A stretch of DNA of 64,000 nucleotides from positions 1-64,000 of the forward strand of contig JBHYFN010000017.1 in the NCBI GenBank assembly GCA_051859505.1, in the 5' to 3' direction. This document shows positions 17,543-26,643 of the stretch, piece by piece (the first letter of the stretch is position 1; each line of letters starts with the position of its first letter). The notes under the pieces were generated by a model. The model saw only the letters and a program-made list of their open reading frames with translations, was not told the origin of the DNA and ran no database searches. The position numbers were made by a program, and so were the translations under genes. The DNA is from JAFIEN01 sp051859505. Lineage in GTDB: Bacteria > Pseudomonadota > Alphaproteobacteria > Rhodobacterales > Rhodobacteraceae.

Positions 17543-18156
17543 AGAAAGGCCTCGTCCGATCCGCCCGCCGCATCGGCGGCGGCCTTGAACGGGCCCAGCT
17601 CCAGCACCGGCGCCTCGAGGCCCAGGTCGATATGGGTGGCGATCACCGCGATCCCGCCCCCGGCCAGATGTGCCTCGCGCAGCCAGCCCGCAAAGCGCGC
17701 GACCGAGGCGGTGTCGAGCGAAACCGTGGGTTCGTCCAGGAACAGCACCTCCCGCCCCGTCACGGCAAGCCGCGCCAGCCCCAGCCGCCGCTTCTGCCCC
17801 GCCGACAGGGTGCCCGCCATCCGACCCCGCAGGAGCCGCAGGTCAAAGGTCTCAAGCACCGCCGGATCAAGCTTGCGGCCATGGACCTCGGCCCAGAAAT
17901 CAAGGTTCTCCTCGACGGTCAGCGTGGGCTTCACGCCATCGGCATGGCTGGCATAGGCCGCCACTTCGGGCGGCATCTCGATCCGCCCCTCCACCGCCGG
18001 CTGCAGGCCCGCAAGCGTGCGCAGAAGCGTCGTCTTGCCGATCCCGTTCGGCCCCCGCAGGATCAGCGCCTCGCCCCCGGCCATGCGAAAGCTCACGCCC
18101 GAAAGCACCGGCGCCCCGCCGCGTGCGCAAGCCAGATCCTGAACCACCAGTTCCAT
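17539..18156 (-). CDS. ccmA: Haem exporter ATP-binding protein CcmA
   Basis: 205-residue ABC ATPase with Walker A GPNGIGKTT near residue 35, signature LSAGQKRRLGLARL and Walker B VLFLDEPTVSLD. With CcmB and CcmC it forms the ATP-driven step of system I cytochrome c maturation. It begins four bases after the stop of the Mth938-like gene, so the ccm genes may be co-transcribed with secDF-yajC. Confidence 0.93.
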   Translation of the reverse strand: MELVVQDLACARGGAPVLSGVSFRMAGGEALILRGPNGIGKTTLLRTLAGLQPAVEGRIEMPPEVAAYASHADGVKPTLTVEENLDFWAEVHGRKLDPAVLETFDLRLLRGRMAGTLSAGQKRRLGLARLAVTGREVLFLDEPTVSLDTASVARFAGWLREAHLAGGGIAVIATHIDLGLEAPVLELGPFKAAADAAGGSDEAFL

Positions 18157-18160
18157 CGTC

Positions 18161-18514
18161 TCAGACCGGCAGCAGCGCGAGGCCGATGCGCCGCCCTTCG
18201 GACAGCAGGACGTTGTAGGTCCGGCAGGCGGCGGGCGAGGCCATCGCCTCGACCCCGATCCCCGCCGCTTCGAGCGCGGTGCGAAAGGCGGCCGGAGGAT
18301 GGGCGATCTCGGCCCCGGTGCCGACGAAAAGCACGTCGATCCGGTCGGCGGCCGCGATCAGCGCGGCCCTGTCGTCATACCCGCCCCAAGCGGCGATCCC
18401 GTCGGGCAGCACCATGACGGCGCCTTGATGCACTTCGCCGCCGATGCGGAAAAAGCCCGGACCATAGCCCTCGACCGGGCGGCTGCCGTCATACCGGATC
18501 TCGTTCAGCCGCAT
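18161..18514 (-). CDS. Mth938-like domain (DUF498) protein
   Basis: 117 residues with the Mth938/NDUFAF3-like pattern: GYGPGFFRIGG, VLPDGIAAWGG, IDVLFVGTGAE, and AACRTYNVLLSEGRRIGLALLP. This family has a small alpha/beta fold; eukaryotic NDUFAF3 assists complex I assembly, while the bacterial role is not established. It sits between secF and ccmA, probably cotranscribed with them. Confidence 0.8.
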   Translation of the reverse strand: MRLNEIRYDGSRPVEGYGPGFFRIGGEVHQGAVMVLPDGIAAWGGYDDRAALIAAADRIDVLFVGTGAEIAHPPAAFRTALEAAGIGVEAMASPAACRTYNVLLSEGRRIGLALLPV

Positions 18515-18592
18515 GGCACTCCTGCCCTTTCGCCGTTCCGTTCTGGTGCCCGGGCCGCAGCCCCAGGGCGCCGCACCGGCCGCAAGGCCGCG

Positions 18593-19558
18593 TCACGCGT
18601 CGATATTGGCGTATTCTCCACCATTGCCCTTCTTGGGTTTGTCGCCGCGCGGCAGGCCCAGATACAGCACCACGTTCTTGGCGACATAGACCGAGGAATA
18701 GGTCCCGATGATCACGCCCAGAAAGATCGTGAAGGTGAAACCCCGGATCACGTCGCCGCCGAAGATCAGCATCGCCCCCAGTGCCAGAAGCGTGGTGCCC
18801 GAGGTCACGACCGTCCGGCTGAGGGTCTCGTTGACGGTGAGGTTCATCACGTCGCGCAGGGGCATGACCTTGTATTTGGTCAGATTCTCGCGCAGCCGGT
18901 CAAAGACGACGACGGTGTCGTTGATCGAATAGCCCAGGATCGTCAGCAGCCCGGCGATGATCGCCAGATCGAAGCGGATCTGGAACAGGGCAAAGACCCC
19001 GATGGTGACGATGATGTCATGCACCAGCGCCACCACGGCGCCCACCGCATATTGCCATTCGAAGCGCAGCCAGATGTAGATCAGGATCCCCCCGGTCGCC
19101 GCGAGCATGGCCAGGATCGCGGCAAGGATCAGCTCGGACGAGACCTTGGGCCCCACCGAATCGACCGCCGTGAAGCGCACCTCGGGGTCGATCTCGCGCA
19201 GCGCTGCCTCGACCGCCTGGATCGTCGCGCCCGTCACCGCCTCGGCCCCGTCTTGCGCCGACAGCCGGATCTGCACCACATGCTGATTGGCGGCGAAGGT
19301 CGGGTCAAAGACCTCGGTGATGGCGACCTCGCCGACATTCAGCCCGGTCAGGACCGAGCGGTAGTCCGACAGGTCGATCGGGGTCGAGGTCTCGGCCCGG
19401 ATGGTGGTGCCGCCCAGGAAGTCGATCCCGAAGTTCAGCCCCATCACCGCCCAAAGGATCAGCGAGGCCACGACCATCACGATCGAGGCGCCCAGCGTGG
19501 CGCGCTGCAGGCGGAAGAAGTCGATATTGGTCTTTTCGGGAACCAGCCTCAGTCGCAT
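18593..19558 (-). CDS. secF: Protein translocase subunit SecF
   Basis: 321-residue membrane protein with a first helix, a periplasmic loop and a C-terminal five-helix bundle. Family motifs are seen: LNFGIDFLGGT near residue 48, GYSINDTVVVFDR, and LSRTVVTSGTTLLALGAM. With SecD it uses the proton gradient to pull exported proteins through SecYEG. Gap from secD is 12 bases. Confidence 0.95.
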   Translation of the reverse strand: MRLRLVPEKTNIDFFRLQRATLGASIVMVVASLILWAVMGLNFGIDFLGGTTIRAETSTPIDLSDYRSVLTGLNVGEVAITEVFDPTFAANQHVVQIRLSAQDGAEAVTGATIQAVEAALREIDPEVRFTAVDSVGPKVSSELILAAILAMLAATGGILIYIWLRFEWQYAVGAVVALVHDIIVTIGVFALFQIRFDLAIIAGLLTILGYSINDTVVVFDRLRENLTKYKVMPLRDVMNLTVNETLSRTVVTSGTTLLALGAMLIFGGDVIRGFTFTIFLGVIIGTYSSVYVAKNVVLYLGLPRGDKPKKGNGGEYANIDA

Positions 19559-19570
19559 CTTCTCGCCCCC

Positions 19571-21232
19571 TCAGACGGTTACGGCCTTGGGCCGCGCGCG
19601 GTTGAACCAGAGCGTGATCAGCGCCCGGGTGACGAAAAGCGAGGTGAACACGGCCGTGACGATCCCGATCCCCAGCGTCACGGCGAAGCCGCGCACCGGC
19701 CCCGCGCCCACGGCGAACAGGACGGTCGCGGTGATGAAGGTCGTGATATTGGCGTCCACGATGGCCGAGAGCGCCTTTTCATAGCCCAGCTCGATGGCGC
19801 GGGCGGGTGTCTTGGTGCGGCCCAACTCTTCGCGGATCCGCTCGAAGACAAGCACATTGGCATCCACCGCCATGCCGATGGTCAAGACGATCCCCGCGAT
19901 CCCCGGCAGCGTCAGCGTGCCGCCCACGATCGAAAGCGCGGCGAAGATCAGCGTCATGTTGATCCCGAGCGAGATGCTGGCGAAGACACCGAACAGGCCA
20001 TAGGTCGCCACCATGAAGGCCACGACCGCCAGCATCGCGATCACTGCGGCCACCTTGCCCGCGTCGATGCTGTCCTGGCCCAGATCGGGGCCGACGGTGC
20101 GTTCCTCGAGGAACTCAAGCCCCGCCGGCAGCGCGCCGGCGCGCAGAAGCACCGCCAGGTTGACCGTATCGGGCACCGAGAACTGCCCGGTGATGATCCC
20201 CGATCCGCCCGGAATATGCGACTGGATCGTCGGCGCCGAGATCACCTCGTCATCCAGAACGATGGCGAAGGGCGCGCCGATGTTCTGCGCGGTATAATCG
20301 CCGAAAGCCCGCCCGCCCTGGGTGTTCAGCCGGAAACTCACCGCCGGGCGGCCGTTCTGGTCGAACGAGGGCTGGGCGTCGATCAGCTGCTCGCCGGTGA
20401 TGACGGGGCTGCGTTCGAGGATGTAGTACAGCCCCGGCTCGTCGATCGAGGGCAGAAGGATATTGCCGCTGCCGGGCGGCGTGGTCGGATCCGAGGTGCG
20501 GGTGACGACCGGGTGGAAGGTCAGCTGCGCCGTGGTGCCGATCAGATCCTTGACCTCTTGCGCGGATCCCACGCCCGGCACCTGCACGAGGATCCGGTCC
20601 TCGCCCTGGCGCATGATCGTGGGCTCGCGCGTGCCCACTTCGTCGATCCGGCGGCGCACGATCTCGACGCTTTGCTGCACGGTCAGATTGTCGGTGATGG
20701 CGCGTTCGGCGTCGCTCATCGTGATGGTGATCAGGCCGTTCTGGGCGCGCACGTCCAGATCGGTCGCCCCCGCCCCGGTCAGCGAGGCGACGGGCCGCGC
20801 CAGACCGCGCACAAGCTCGAGCGCCTGGGGCGTGGCCTCGGGGTTCGAGATCCGCACCAGAAGCTGATCGGCCGGCCCGTCCTCGCGGGTGACAAAGCCC
20901 AGCGTATCGCGCTGGGCGGCCAGCAGATCGCGCACCTCGGGCCAGAGGCCGTCCATCCGGCTTTCATAGACATCGGCGACCTGCACTTCGGCCAGAAGAT
21001 GCGCCCCGCCCCGCAGGTCGAGGCCCAGGTTGACCAGCGATCCCGGCAGGAACGACGGCCAGAGCGCGGCCGTCGCCTCAAGCTCGGCATCGGTCAGGCC
21101 CGAGGCGATGATGGCGCGGGCGTCATTGGACCTCTCGACCCGGTCGTAAAAGGCATTGGGCAGCGCAAAGAGCAGCCCGCCGATCACGACGACGGAAACG
21201 AGGATCCAGCGCCAGAGCGGAAGATACAACAT
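19571..21232 (-). CDS. secD: Protein translocase subunit SecD
   Basis: 553 residues. The first helix is followed by the large periplasmic domain (LGLDLRGGAHLL near residue 64) and a C-terminal RND-type helix bundle with GMAVDANVLVFERIREEL and LPGIAGIVLTIG. It works with SecF in the late steps of Sec export. It follows yajC by 15 bases, the usual yajC-secD-secF order. Confidence 0.95.
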   Translation of the reverse strand: MLYLPLWRWILVSVVVIGGLLFALPNAFYDRVERSNDARAIIASGLTDAELEATAALWPSFLPGSLVNLGLDLRGGAHLLAEVQVADVYESRMDGLWPEVRDLLAAQRDTLGFVTREDGPADQLLVRISNPEATPQALELVRGLARPVASLTGAGATDLDVRAQNGLITITMSDAERAITDNLTVQQSVEIVRRRIDEVGTREPTIMRQGEDRILVQVPGVGSAQEVKDLIGTTAQLTFHPVVTRTSDPTTPPGSGNILLPSIDEPGLYYILERSPVITGEQLIDAQPSFDQNGRPAVSFRLNTQGGRAFGDYTAQNIGAPFAIVLDDEVISAPTIQSHIPGGSGIITGQFSVPDTVNLAVLLRAGALPAGLEFLEERTVGPDLGQDSIDAGKVAAVIAMLAVVAFMVATYGLFGVFASISLGINMTLIFAALSIVGGTLTLPGIAGIVLTIGMAVDANVLVFERIREELGRTKTPARAIELGYEKALSAIVDANITTFITATVLFAVGAGPVRGFAVTLGIGIVTAVFTSLFVTRALITLWFNRARPKAVTV

Positions 21233-21247
21233 CCCGATGCCGGTCCG

Positions 21248-21532
21248 TCAGGACTTGGCCGGTTCTGTCTTGTTCAGCACGCTCGAAATCGTGCCGCGCA
21301 CGACGCGCACATTCACATTGGGCGCGATCTCGACCTCGACCTCGTTGCTGTCGTCCTTGACCTTGGTGACCTTGCCGATCACGCCGCCCTGGGTGACGAC
21401 CTGGTCGCCGCGCCTGAGGGCCGCGACCATGGCCTGATGTTCCTTGAGCTTCTTCTGCTGGGGCCGGATCAACAGGAAATACATGATCGCAAAGATCAGT
21501 ATCAGCGGGATCAGGGATTCGAGGCCTTGCAT
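21248..21532 (-). CDS. yajC: Sec translocon accessory protein YajC
   Basis: 94-residue protein: short periplasmic N-terminus, one membrane helix (LIPLILIFAIMYFLLI), then RPQQKKLKEHQAMVAALRRGDQVVTQGG, the YajC signature. First gene of the minus-strand sec/ccm run; the 328-base region upstream should contain its promoter. Confidence 0.93.
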   Translation of the reverse strand: MQGLESLIPLILIFAIMYFLLIRPQQKKLKEHQAMVAALRRGDQVVTQGGVIGKVTKVKDDSNEVEVEIAPNVNVRVVRGTISSVLNKTEPAKS

Positions 21533-21860
21533 GTCGGTCCTTTGTTCTCTCGGGCGAGGCAGCCGCCCCGCGAAGTCGGCGCAATCTAGGTCGGCGGCTT
21601 GCCATTGGCAATGGCAAGCGGGGGCAACAGGCCCCGTGGTCAGGCGTGGCGCCCCGTCGCAGGTGGCCGTCGCAGGTGGCCGTCGCAGTTCGCCCCGGGG
21701 CGGCGGCTGAGGGGGATATAGGCAACCGGGCCGGCAACACCAATGCCAAAACCGCCCCGATCACATCTGCGCCGGCCCTGCCGGCGCGCGTCGGTTCGGG
21801 CAGGGCGGCAGAAATTTGGCCAAATTTCTGCCCCCCGCCACCACGCGCCGCGCTGAACGG
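21533..21860. other. Intergenic region upstream of yajC with several repeats
   Basis: No gene is seen. It holds a perfect hairpin GCTTGCCATT-GGC-AATGGCAAGC at 21597-21619, a 13-base direct repeat GTCGCAGGTGGCC at 21656-21681 with a partial third unit, and a stand-alone copy of the AGAAATTTGGCCAAATTTCT palindrome at 21807-21832, 29 bases from the end of the hydroxyacid dehydrogenase gene. The promoter of yajC must lie here but no clear consensus is visible. Confidence 0.6.
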
Positions 21861-22811
21861 CTAGAGCCGCCCGCCCCGGACCACCTCGTAGCCGCGCTCC
21901 TCGGGCTCGTCGTCCACCATCTCGGCCGGGAACCCCGGCGCCAGCACCGAAACCCCCGTCGCCTCTTCCAGCCGTTCGATGATCCGGTCGGACTGCGCCC
22001 GCTCGCCATAGCGCGCGATCCCGTCCTCGAAGATCGACACCATCAGCGGGCTGATCTCGAGCGGCACCCCCCTGTCCTCGGCGATCTTCTGGAACAGTCC
22101 GATATCCTTCTTCACCAGATCCATGGTGAAATTGATGTCGCGGCAGCCGTTCAGGATCATCTGGCTCTCGGTCTCGTGCACGAAGGAATTGCCCGACGAG
22201 ATCCGGATCGCCTCATAGGTCGTCGCCGGATCAAGGCCCGCCGCCTTCATCGTCACCATGGCCTCGCAAAGGGTCAGCAGATTGGCCGTGGCCAGGTAAT
22301 TCGTCATCACCTTGAGGATCGAGGCACTGCCCAGCGGGCCGGTATGCAGGATGCGCCGCCCCAGCACGGTGAGGATCGGCAGGACCGCCTCGAAGGTCGC
22401 GCGCTCGCCCCCCATGAAGATCGAGATATTCCCCGTCGCCGCCCGATGACAGCCGCCCGAGACGGGGCATTCGGCGGCCATGCCGCCGCGCGCGATCACC
22501 TCGCCGCCTAAGCGCTGCACCTCTGCGGCGTCGGTGGTGGACATCTCCATCCAGATCTTGCCCTGTGTCACCTCGGGCAGCATCTCCTCCACCACCGCGG
22601 CACAGGCCGCGGGGGAAGGCAGGCAGGTGATCACCCCGTCGCAGTCGCGCATCATCGCGGCCGGGCTGCCCCCGTCCCGCGCACCCGCCCCGACAAGCGC
22701 GGCCACCGCCGCCGGATCAAGGTCATGGACCGACAGATCCAGCCCGTTGCGCAGCAGGCTGCCCGCGAGCTTGGCCCCCACATTCCCCAATCCGATGAAT
22801 CCGATGCGCAT
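21861..22811 (-). CDS. 3-hydroxyisobutyrate dehydrogenase family (beta-hydroxyacid) oxidoreductase
   Basis: 316 residues. The N-terminus MRIGFIGLGNVGAKLA is the GxGxxG NAD(P)-binding motif; the substrate loop reads CPVSGGCHRAATGN, and the catalytic lysine lies in GSASILKVMTNY. The family includes 3-hydroxyisobutyrate, tartronate semialdehyde and related dehydrogenases; the exact substrate is not assigned. ATG 22811 is chosen because the nucleotide-binding motif begins at once. Isolated, with the yajC promoter region on its 3' side. Confidence 0.85.
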   Translation of the reverse strand: MRIGFIGLGNVGAKLAGSLLRNGLDLSVHDLDPAAVAALVGAGARDGGSPAAMMRDCDGVITCLPSPAACAAVVEEMLPEVTQGKIWMEMSTTDAAEVQRLGGEVIARGGMAAECPVSGGCHRAATGNISIFMGGERATFEAVLPILTVLGRRILHTGPLGSASILKVMTNYLATANLLTLCEAMVTMKAAGLDPATTYEAIRISSGNSFVHETESQMILNGCRDINFTMDLVKKDIGLFQKIAEDRGVPLEISPLMVSIFEDGIARYGERAQSDRIIERLEEATGVSVLAPGFPAEMVDDEPEERGYEVVRGGRL

Positions 22812-23199
22812 CCTGTCTCTCCCTTTGGCGGGCTCCGCGCTCCGGCGATCGGCCCTCGGTTGCCTTCCGCTGCCGATCTCGACCAGCCTGCCCTCCGCTG
22901 CGCGCCCAAAAGCGACAGATCGCAGCCACAGTCTCCTCAAACCGGGCAAGCCCGCAGCCGGACCCGTCCTCGCCCGCCTGCAGCACGGCTCCACGCAACC
23001 ATGACAGGACGCCGCTTCAGCCCCCCGGACCACAGGTCGCCGCGCCCCACCCTCGCCCCCCAAGTGCCTCGCGCCCCCCTGCCTCGCGCCCCCGCTTCTC
23101 GCCCCGTACCTGTCTCCCCCCCCTTCCGCCTCCCCCCTGCCGGATACCCCGCGCGCGGATCCGCGTGACCCGTTCCGTCGAACCTGCTATCGGCGGCGC
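22812..23199. other. GC-rich intergenic region, no gene seen
   Basis: 388 bases between the hydroxyacid dehydrogenase start and the lipoprotein start, divergently oriented. Long cytosine runs and a short direct repeat around GCCTCGCGCCCCC (about 23069-23095) are visible, but no frame has family-like protein sequence or a good ribosome site. Promoters of both neighbours are expected here. Confidence 0.4.
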
Positions 23200-23508
23200 A
23201 TGCAGCCCCTGCCCCCTGCCCTGGCACTTGCCGCCCTGATCCTGATCGCCGCCTGCGACGGCTCGCAGGGCTGGCCCGACCTGCCGGTGACGACCGAGGC
23301 CAGGGCCGACGGCGCGTTTCCCGCACTTGTGCCCCTCGGCCCCCTGCTGGAAGGCGCAAGCGCCCTGCCCTCCACCCCCCCGACCGCAGACCTGCCGGCC
23401 CGCCTGAACCGGCTGGCCCAGCGCGCCCAGGGCCTGCGCGGCCCGGTCCTTGCCCCGCCCGACCGCGCCCGGATCGAGGCCCGCGCCCGGGATCTGCGCA
23501 GGCGCTAG
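23200..23508 (+). CDS. Small putative lipoprotein
   Basis: 102 residues. The N-terminus MQPLPPALALAALILIAAC is a lipoprotein signal with lipobox I-A-A-C and predicted acylated Cys 19. The mature part is short, proline- and alanine-rich, ending in an arginine-rich helix (RARIEARARDLRRR). No family recognised. It lies in the same direction as hom with a 151-base gap, a position often held by small conserved proteins in Rhodobacterales (inference only). Confidence 0.65.
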   Translation: MQPLPPALALAALILIAACDGSQGWPDLPVTTEARADGAFPALVPLGPLLEGASALPSTPPTADLPARLNRLAQRAQGLRGPVLAPPDRARIEARARDLRRR

Positions 23509-23605
23509 ACCGGCGCCGGCCCTGATGACCGCCCCGCCGGTGCAGGACGGCCGGTCAGGCGGCCGGGATCTGCCCTCCCGCCGGTCGGGGCGCTCCAGCT
23601 TGCCC

Positions 23606-23641
23606 TGCGGGGATGAACCGGCTAAGCCCCTGCAAAAGCCG
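23606..23641 (+). promoter_or_regulatory. Possible H-type pseudoknot in the hom leader
   Basis: TGCGGGG (23606-23612) can pair with CCCC-T-GCA (23627-23634), and CGGCT in its loop (23619-23623) can pair with AGCCG (23637-23641), ending 18 bases before the hom start codon. This is an H-type pseudoknot geometry. It does not match the SAM-II or SAM/SAH consensus that I know. Could be chance in GC-rich DNA. Confidence 0.25.
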
Positions 23642-23659
23642 CAAACCGGGACCAGACCG

Positions 23660-24946
23660 ATGACATCACCGCTTCGCCTTGGCATCGCCGGTCTGGGAAC
23701 CGTGGGCGCGGGAGTCGTCGCGATCGTGCAGCGCCATGCCGATCTGATCGCCGCCCGCAGCGGGCGCCCGGTCACGATCAGCGCCGTCTCGGCCCGCAAC
23801 CGCGACAAGGACCGGGGCGTGCCGCTTTCGGCCTATGACTGGGAAGAGAATCCCGTCGCCCTCGCCCGGCGGAAGGATATCGACGTCTTCGTGGAGCTGA
23901 TGGGCGGGTCGGACGGCCCCGCCAGGGCCGCGACCGAAGCCGCCATCGCCGCCGGCAAGGATGTGGTCAGCGCCAACAAGGCACTGCTCGCGATCCACGG
24001 CCAGGCCCTCGCGCTGGCAGCAGAGGCCGCGGGGCGGCTGATCCGGTTCGAAGCGGCGGTGGCCGGCGGCATCCCGGTGATCAAGGCCCTGACCGAGGGG
24101 CTTGCCGCCAACGAGGTGACGCGGGTGCTCGGCGTGATGAACGGCACCTGCAACTACATCCTGACGCGGATGGAGGATGCGGGCCTGAGCTATGAAGAGG
24201 CCTTCGCCGAGGCCGACGGGCTCGGCTATCTCGAGGCCGATCCCCAGCTGGATGTGGGCGGGATAGATGCCGGGCACAAATTGTCGCTGCTCGCCGCCAT
24301 CGCCTTCGGCACGGAGGTCGATTTCCCGGGGGTCGAGCTCGAGGGGATCGGCGCCGTGACGATCGAGGACATCCGCCAGGCCGCCGACATGGGCTACCGG
24401 ATCAAGCTCCTGGGCGTGGCGCAGATGACGGGGCGGGGGCTCGAACAGCGGATGTCGCCCTGCCTCGTGCCGGCAAGCTCACCGCTGGGCCAGCTGCAGG
24501 GCGGAACCAACATGGTGGTGCTGGAAGGCGATCAGGCCGGTCAGATCGTGCTGCGCGGCGCCGGCGCCGGCGCCGGGCCCACGGCCAGTGCCGTGATGTC
24601 GGATGTGATCGACATCGCGCGCGGCTTCCGCCTGCCGGTCTTCGGACGCCCCGCGGCCGAGCTGAAGAAGGCGCGCACGGCACGGGCGGCGGTGCCCGCC
24701 CCCTATTACCTGCGCCTGCAACTTCTCGACAAACCCGGCGCCCTGGCCAAGATCGCCCGGGTTCTGGGCGACAACGGCATCTCGATCGACCGCATGCGGC
24801 AATATGGCCATGACGACACCACGGCCCCGGTCCTGATCGTCACCCACAAGACGACGCGTGGCGCGCTCGACGAGGCGCTGGTCGGCTTCGCTCAAACCGG
24901 CGTCGTGGCCGACGAACCCGTAGCAATCCGGATCGAATCGGTCTGA
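23660..24946 (+). CDS. hom: Homoserine dehydrogenase
   Basis: 428 residues. N-terminal NAD(P)-binding motif GIAGLGTVGAGVV, catalytic domain with VMNGTCNYILTRM and EADGLGYLEADPQLDVGGIDAGHK, and a C-terminal ACT domain from about residue 350 (YYLRLQLLDKPGALAKIARVL). It reduces aspartate semialdehyde to homoserine for threonine and methionine synthesis; the ACT domain suggests amino-acid feedback control. ATG 23660 (MTSPLRLGIAG) is taken rather than an upstream in-frame start that overlaps the lipoprotein gene. Confidence 0.95.
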   Translation: MTSPLRLGIAGLGTVGAGVVAIVQRHADLIAARSGRPVTISAVSARNRDKDRGVPLSAYDWEENPVALARRKDIDVFVELMGGSDGPARAATEAAIAAGKDVVSANKALLAIHGQALALAAEAAGRLIRFEAAVAGGIPVIKALTEGLAANEVTRVLGVMNGTCNYILTRMEDAGLSYEEAFAEADGLGYLEADPQLDVGGIDAGHKLSLLAAIAFGTEVDFPGVELEGIGAVTIEDIRQAADMGYRIKLLGVAQMTGRGLEQRMSPCLVPASSPLGQLQGGTNMVVLEGDQAGQIVLRGAGAGAGPTASAVMSDVIDIARGFRLPVFGRPAAELKKARTARAAVPAPYYLRLQLLDKPGALAKIARVLGDNGISIDRMRQYGHDDTTAPVLIVTHKTTRGALDEALVGFAQTGVVADEPVAIRIESV

Positions 24947-25002
24947 CGCGATCAGAGCGCAGCGGGGTCTGAGCGGAGCGGCCGGCCCGCAGCCCCTCTC
25001 TG

Positions 25003-25121
25003 CTGCTTCTTTTGTTTGAAAATATCCCGGGGGGAGGCGCGGCACGCGCCCGGGGGGCAGAGCCCCCCGCAGGGTTTTCGACGAAAACCCTGAAGTCCAA
25101 GAAATTTCTGCGAAATTTCTT
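25003..25121 (+). repeat. Dispersed intergenic palindromic repeat, copy C, with two terminal palindromes
   Basis: Begins CTGCTTCTTTTGTT, then AATATCCC, a GC hairpin and GGGGGGCAGAGCCCCCC. It ends in two different palindromes: AGGGTTTTCGACGAAAACCCT (25071-25091) and AAGAAATTTC-TGC-GAAATTTCTT (25099-25121). It lies between the convergent ends of hom and the metal transporter operon, so it probably serves as a terminator for one or both (inferred). Confidence 0.8.
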
Positions 25122-25144
25122 CCCCCCGGCCCGACCGGAACACC

Positions 25145-25897
25145 CTATCCCGACCGATGCCGATGCCCCGGCGGATCATGCGGCACGAGCGAATGGGGCA
25201 CGTCCTGTCCGTGCCGCAGCATCAGGCCAGCGTCTCCCAGCACCGACCGCGCCGGGCCATCCGCACGCAGGCCCCCCTCGTCGATCAGGATCACGCGCGG
25301 GCACAGCTCGAGGATCAGTTCCAGATCGTGACTGGCCACGATCATCGCCTCCGCCCGCCCCTGCAGAAGCGAGATCAGCCGGCGCCTGTTGCGCAGGTCA
25401 AGCGCCGCGCTGGGCTCGTCCAGCAGCATCAGCCGCGGCTCCATGACCAGCGCCCCGGCGATGGCCGCGCGCCGCTTTTCGCCGCCCGAGAGGTGATGCA
25501 CCGGGCGCCCGCCCAGTCCGGTCAGGCCGCAGGCCTCCAGCGCGCCGCGCACCCGCTGCTGCAGCGCCGCCCCCGACAGACCAAGGTTGCGCGCGCCATA
25601 GGCCACATCCTCTTCGAGCGTCGGACAGAAGAGCTGATCCTCGGCCTGCTGGAACACGAGCGCGACATCGGGCCGAAAGCTTCCCGGCCTGCAAGGCTGA
25701 TCTCCCACGATCACCTGCCCCGCCAGCGGCGCCAGCACACCGGCCAGCGTCAGGAAGAGGCTCGATTTCCCCGCCCCGTTCGGCCCCACCAGCCCGATCC
25801 TTTCGCCCGCGGCGAGGGTCAGGTCGATCCCCTGCAGGACGGGCGCCTGCCCCGGCCAGCCGACCGCCAGCCCCTGGGTCCGCAATGCGAGGCTCAC
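25145..25897 (-). CDS. nikO: Nickel (or cobalt) ECF-type transporter ATPase
   Basis: 250-residue CbiO/NikO-type ABC ATPase: Walker A GPNGAGKSS near residue 39, Q-loop FQQAEDQLF, signature LSGGEKRRAAIAGAL, Walker B LMLLDEPSAALDL. It powers a group I energy-coupling-factor metal importer with the three membrane genes upstream. It overlaps nikQ by four bases. Nickel rather than cobalt is inferred from the NikR-type operator in front of the operon, not from this protein. Confidence 0.8.
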   Translation of the reverse strand: MSLALRTQGLAVGWPGQAPVLQGIDLTLAAGERIGLVGPNGAGKSSLFLTLAGVLAPLAGQVIVGDQPCRPGSFRPDVALVFQQAEDQLFCPTLEEDVAYGARNLGLSGAALQQRVRGALEACGLTGLGGRPVHHLSGGEKRRAAIAGALVMEPRLMLLDEPSAALDLRNRRRLISLLQGRAEAMIVASHDLELILELCPRVILIDEGGLRADGPARSVLGDAGLMLRHGQDVPHSLVPHDPPGHRHRSG

Positions 25898-26643
25898 AGG
25901 CTGTAGTCCAGGAGGGCGATGGCAAGGGCCAGGCAGATCGCCCCCAGAACGGCCAGGCGATCGGTCCGCGCCAATGCAGGCTGACCGGCAGCAAGGCCCG
26001 AGGCATGCCCGCGCAGGCGCATCGCGGCCCAGACCCGCTCGGACCGGGCCTGCGCGCGCAGCAGCGCCGCCGCCACGATCCGGCCATGATCGCCCAAAGC
26101 CGCCCCCAGCGCCCGCAGCCCCCTGCCCCGGCCGCCGCCCCTGAGCCGCCGGGCCAGGCGGGCGCGGGCCAGTTCCGCGCCAAGCTCGTCCAGATAGCGC
26201 AAGGTCAGAAGCGCCAGATCCGACATCAGCCGCGGCAGGCCCAGCCCGCTCAGGCCCCGCGCGATCTCGAGCGCGTCCCGGCCGTGAAACAGCGCCAGCG
26301 TCACCGTCACGATGGCCAACAGGCGCCCGCCGATCAGCACCCCCGCCGCCAGCCCCTCGGCCCGGATCGCGACGGGGCCTGCCTGCCAGAGGAGCGTTTC
26401 CCCCGCCACAAGCGGCAGGACCAGGACAAAGCCCAGGGCCAGAAGCGCCGCCCCCCGCAACCGGGGCAGCAGCGCCCGCCCCACCCCGGTCAGGATCACC
26501 ACGCCTGCGGCCACCAGCGCCAGAACCGGCAGGAGCGTCACCTCGCGCACCGAGGCAAAGCCGAAGGCCAGCGCCAGCGCGATCAGGATCCGGGCGCGCA
26601 GATCCCGCGGCAGAAGGGCCGCGGGCTCAGCCATGCGGCACAA
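25894..26643 (-). CDS. nikQ: Nickel (or cobalt) ECF transporter transmembrane coupling protein
   Basis: 249-residue CbiQ/NikQ (EcfT) protein with five to six hydrophobic segments and two coupling-helix motifs near the C-terminus of the AxARG type, here LARARLARRLRGGG and ALLRAQARSERVWAAMRLRG. It couples the ATPase to the metal-binding NikM subunit. It overlaps both neighbours, indicating tight coupling. Confidence 0.8.
   Translation of the reverse strand: MCRMAEPAALLPRDLRARILIALALAFGFASVREVTLLPVLALVAAGVVILTGVGRALLPRLRGAALLALGFVLVLPLVAGETLLWQAGPVAIRAEGLAAGVLIGGRLLAIVTVTLALFHGRDALEIARGLSGLGLPRLMSDLALLTLRYLDELGAELARARLARRLRGGGRGRGLRALGAALGDHGRIVAAALLRAQARSERVWAAMRLRGHASGLAAGQPALARTDRLAVLGAICLALAIALLDYSL

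Noticed and set aside
23606..23641. SAM-II or SAM/SAH riboswitch before hom
   Set aside because: The pseudoknot geometry is suggestive, but the conserved bases of these classes are absent.
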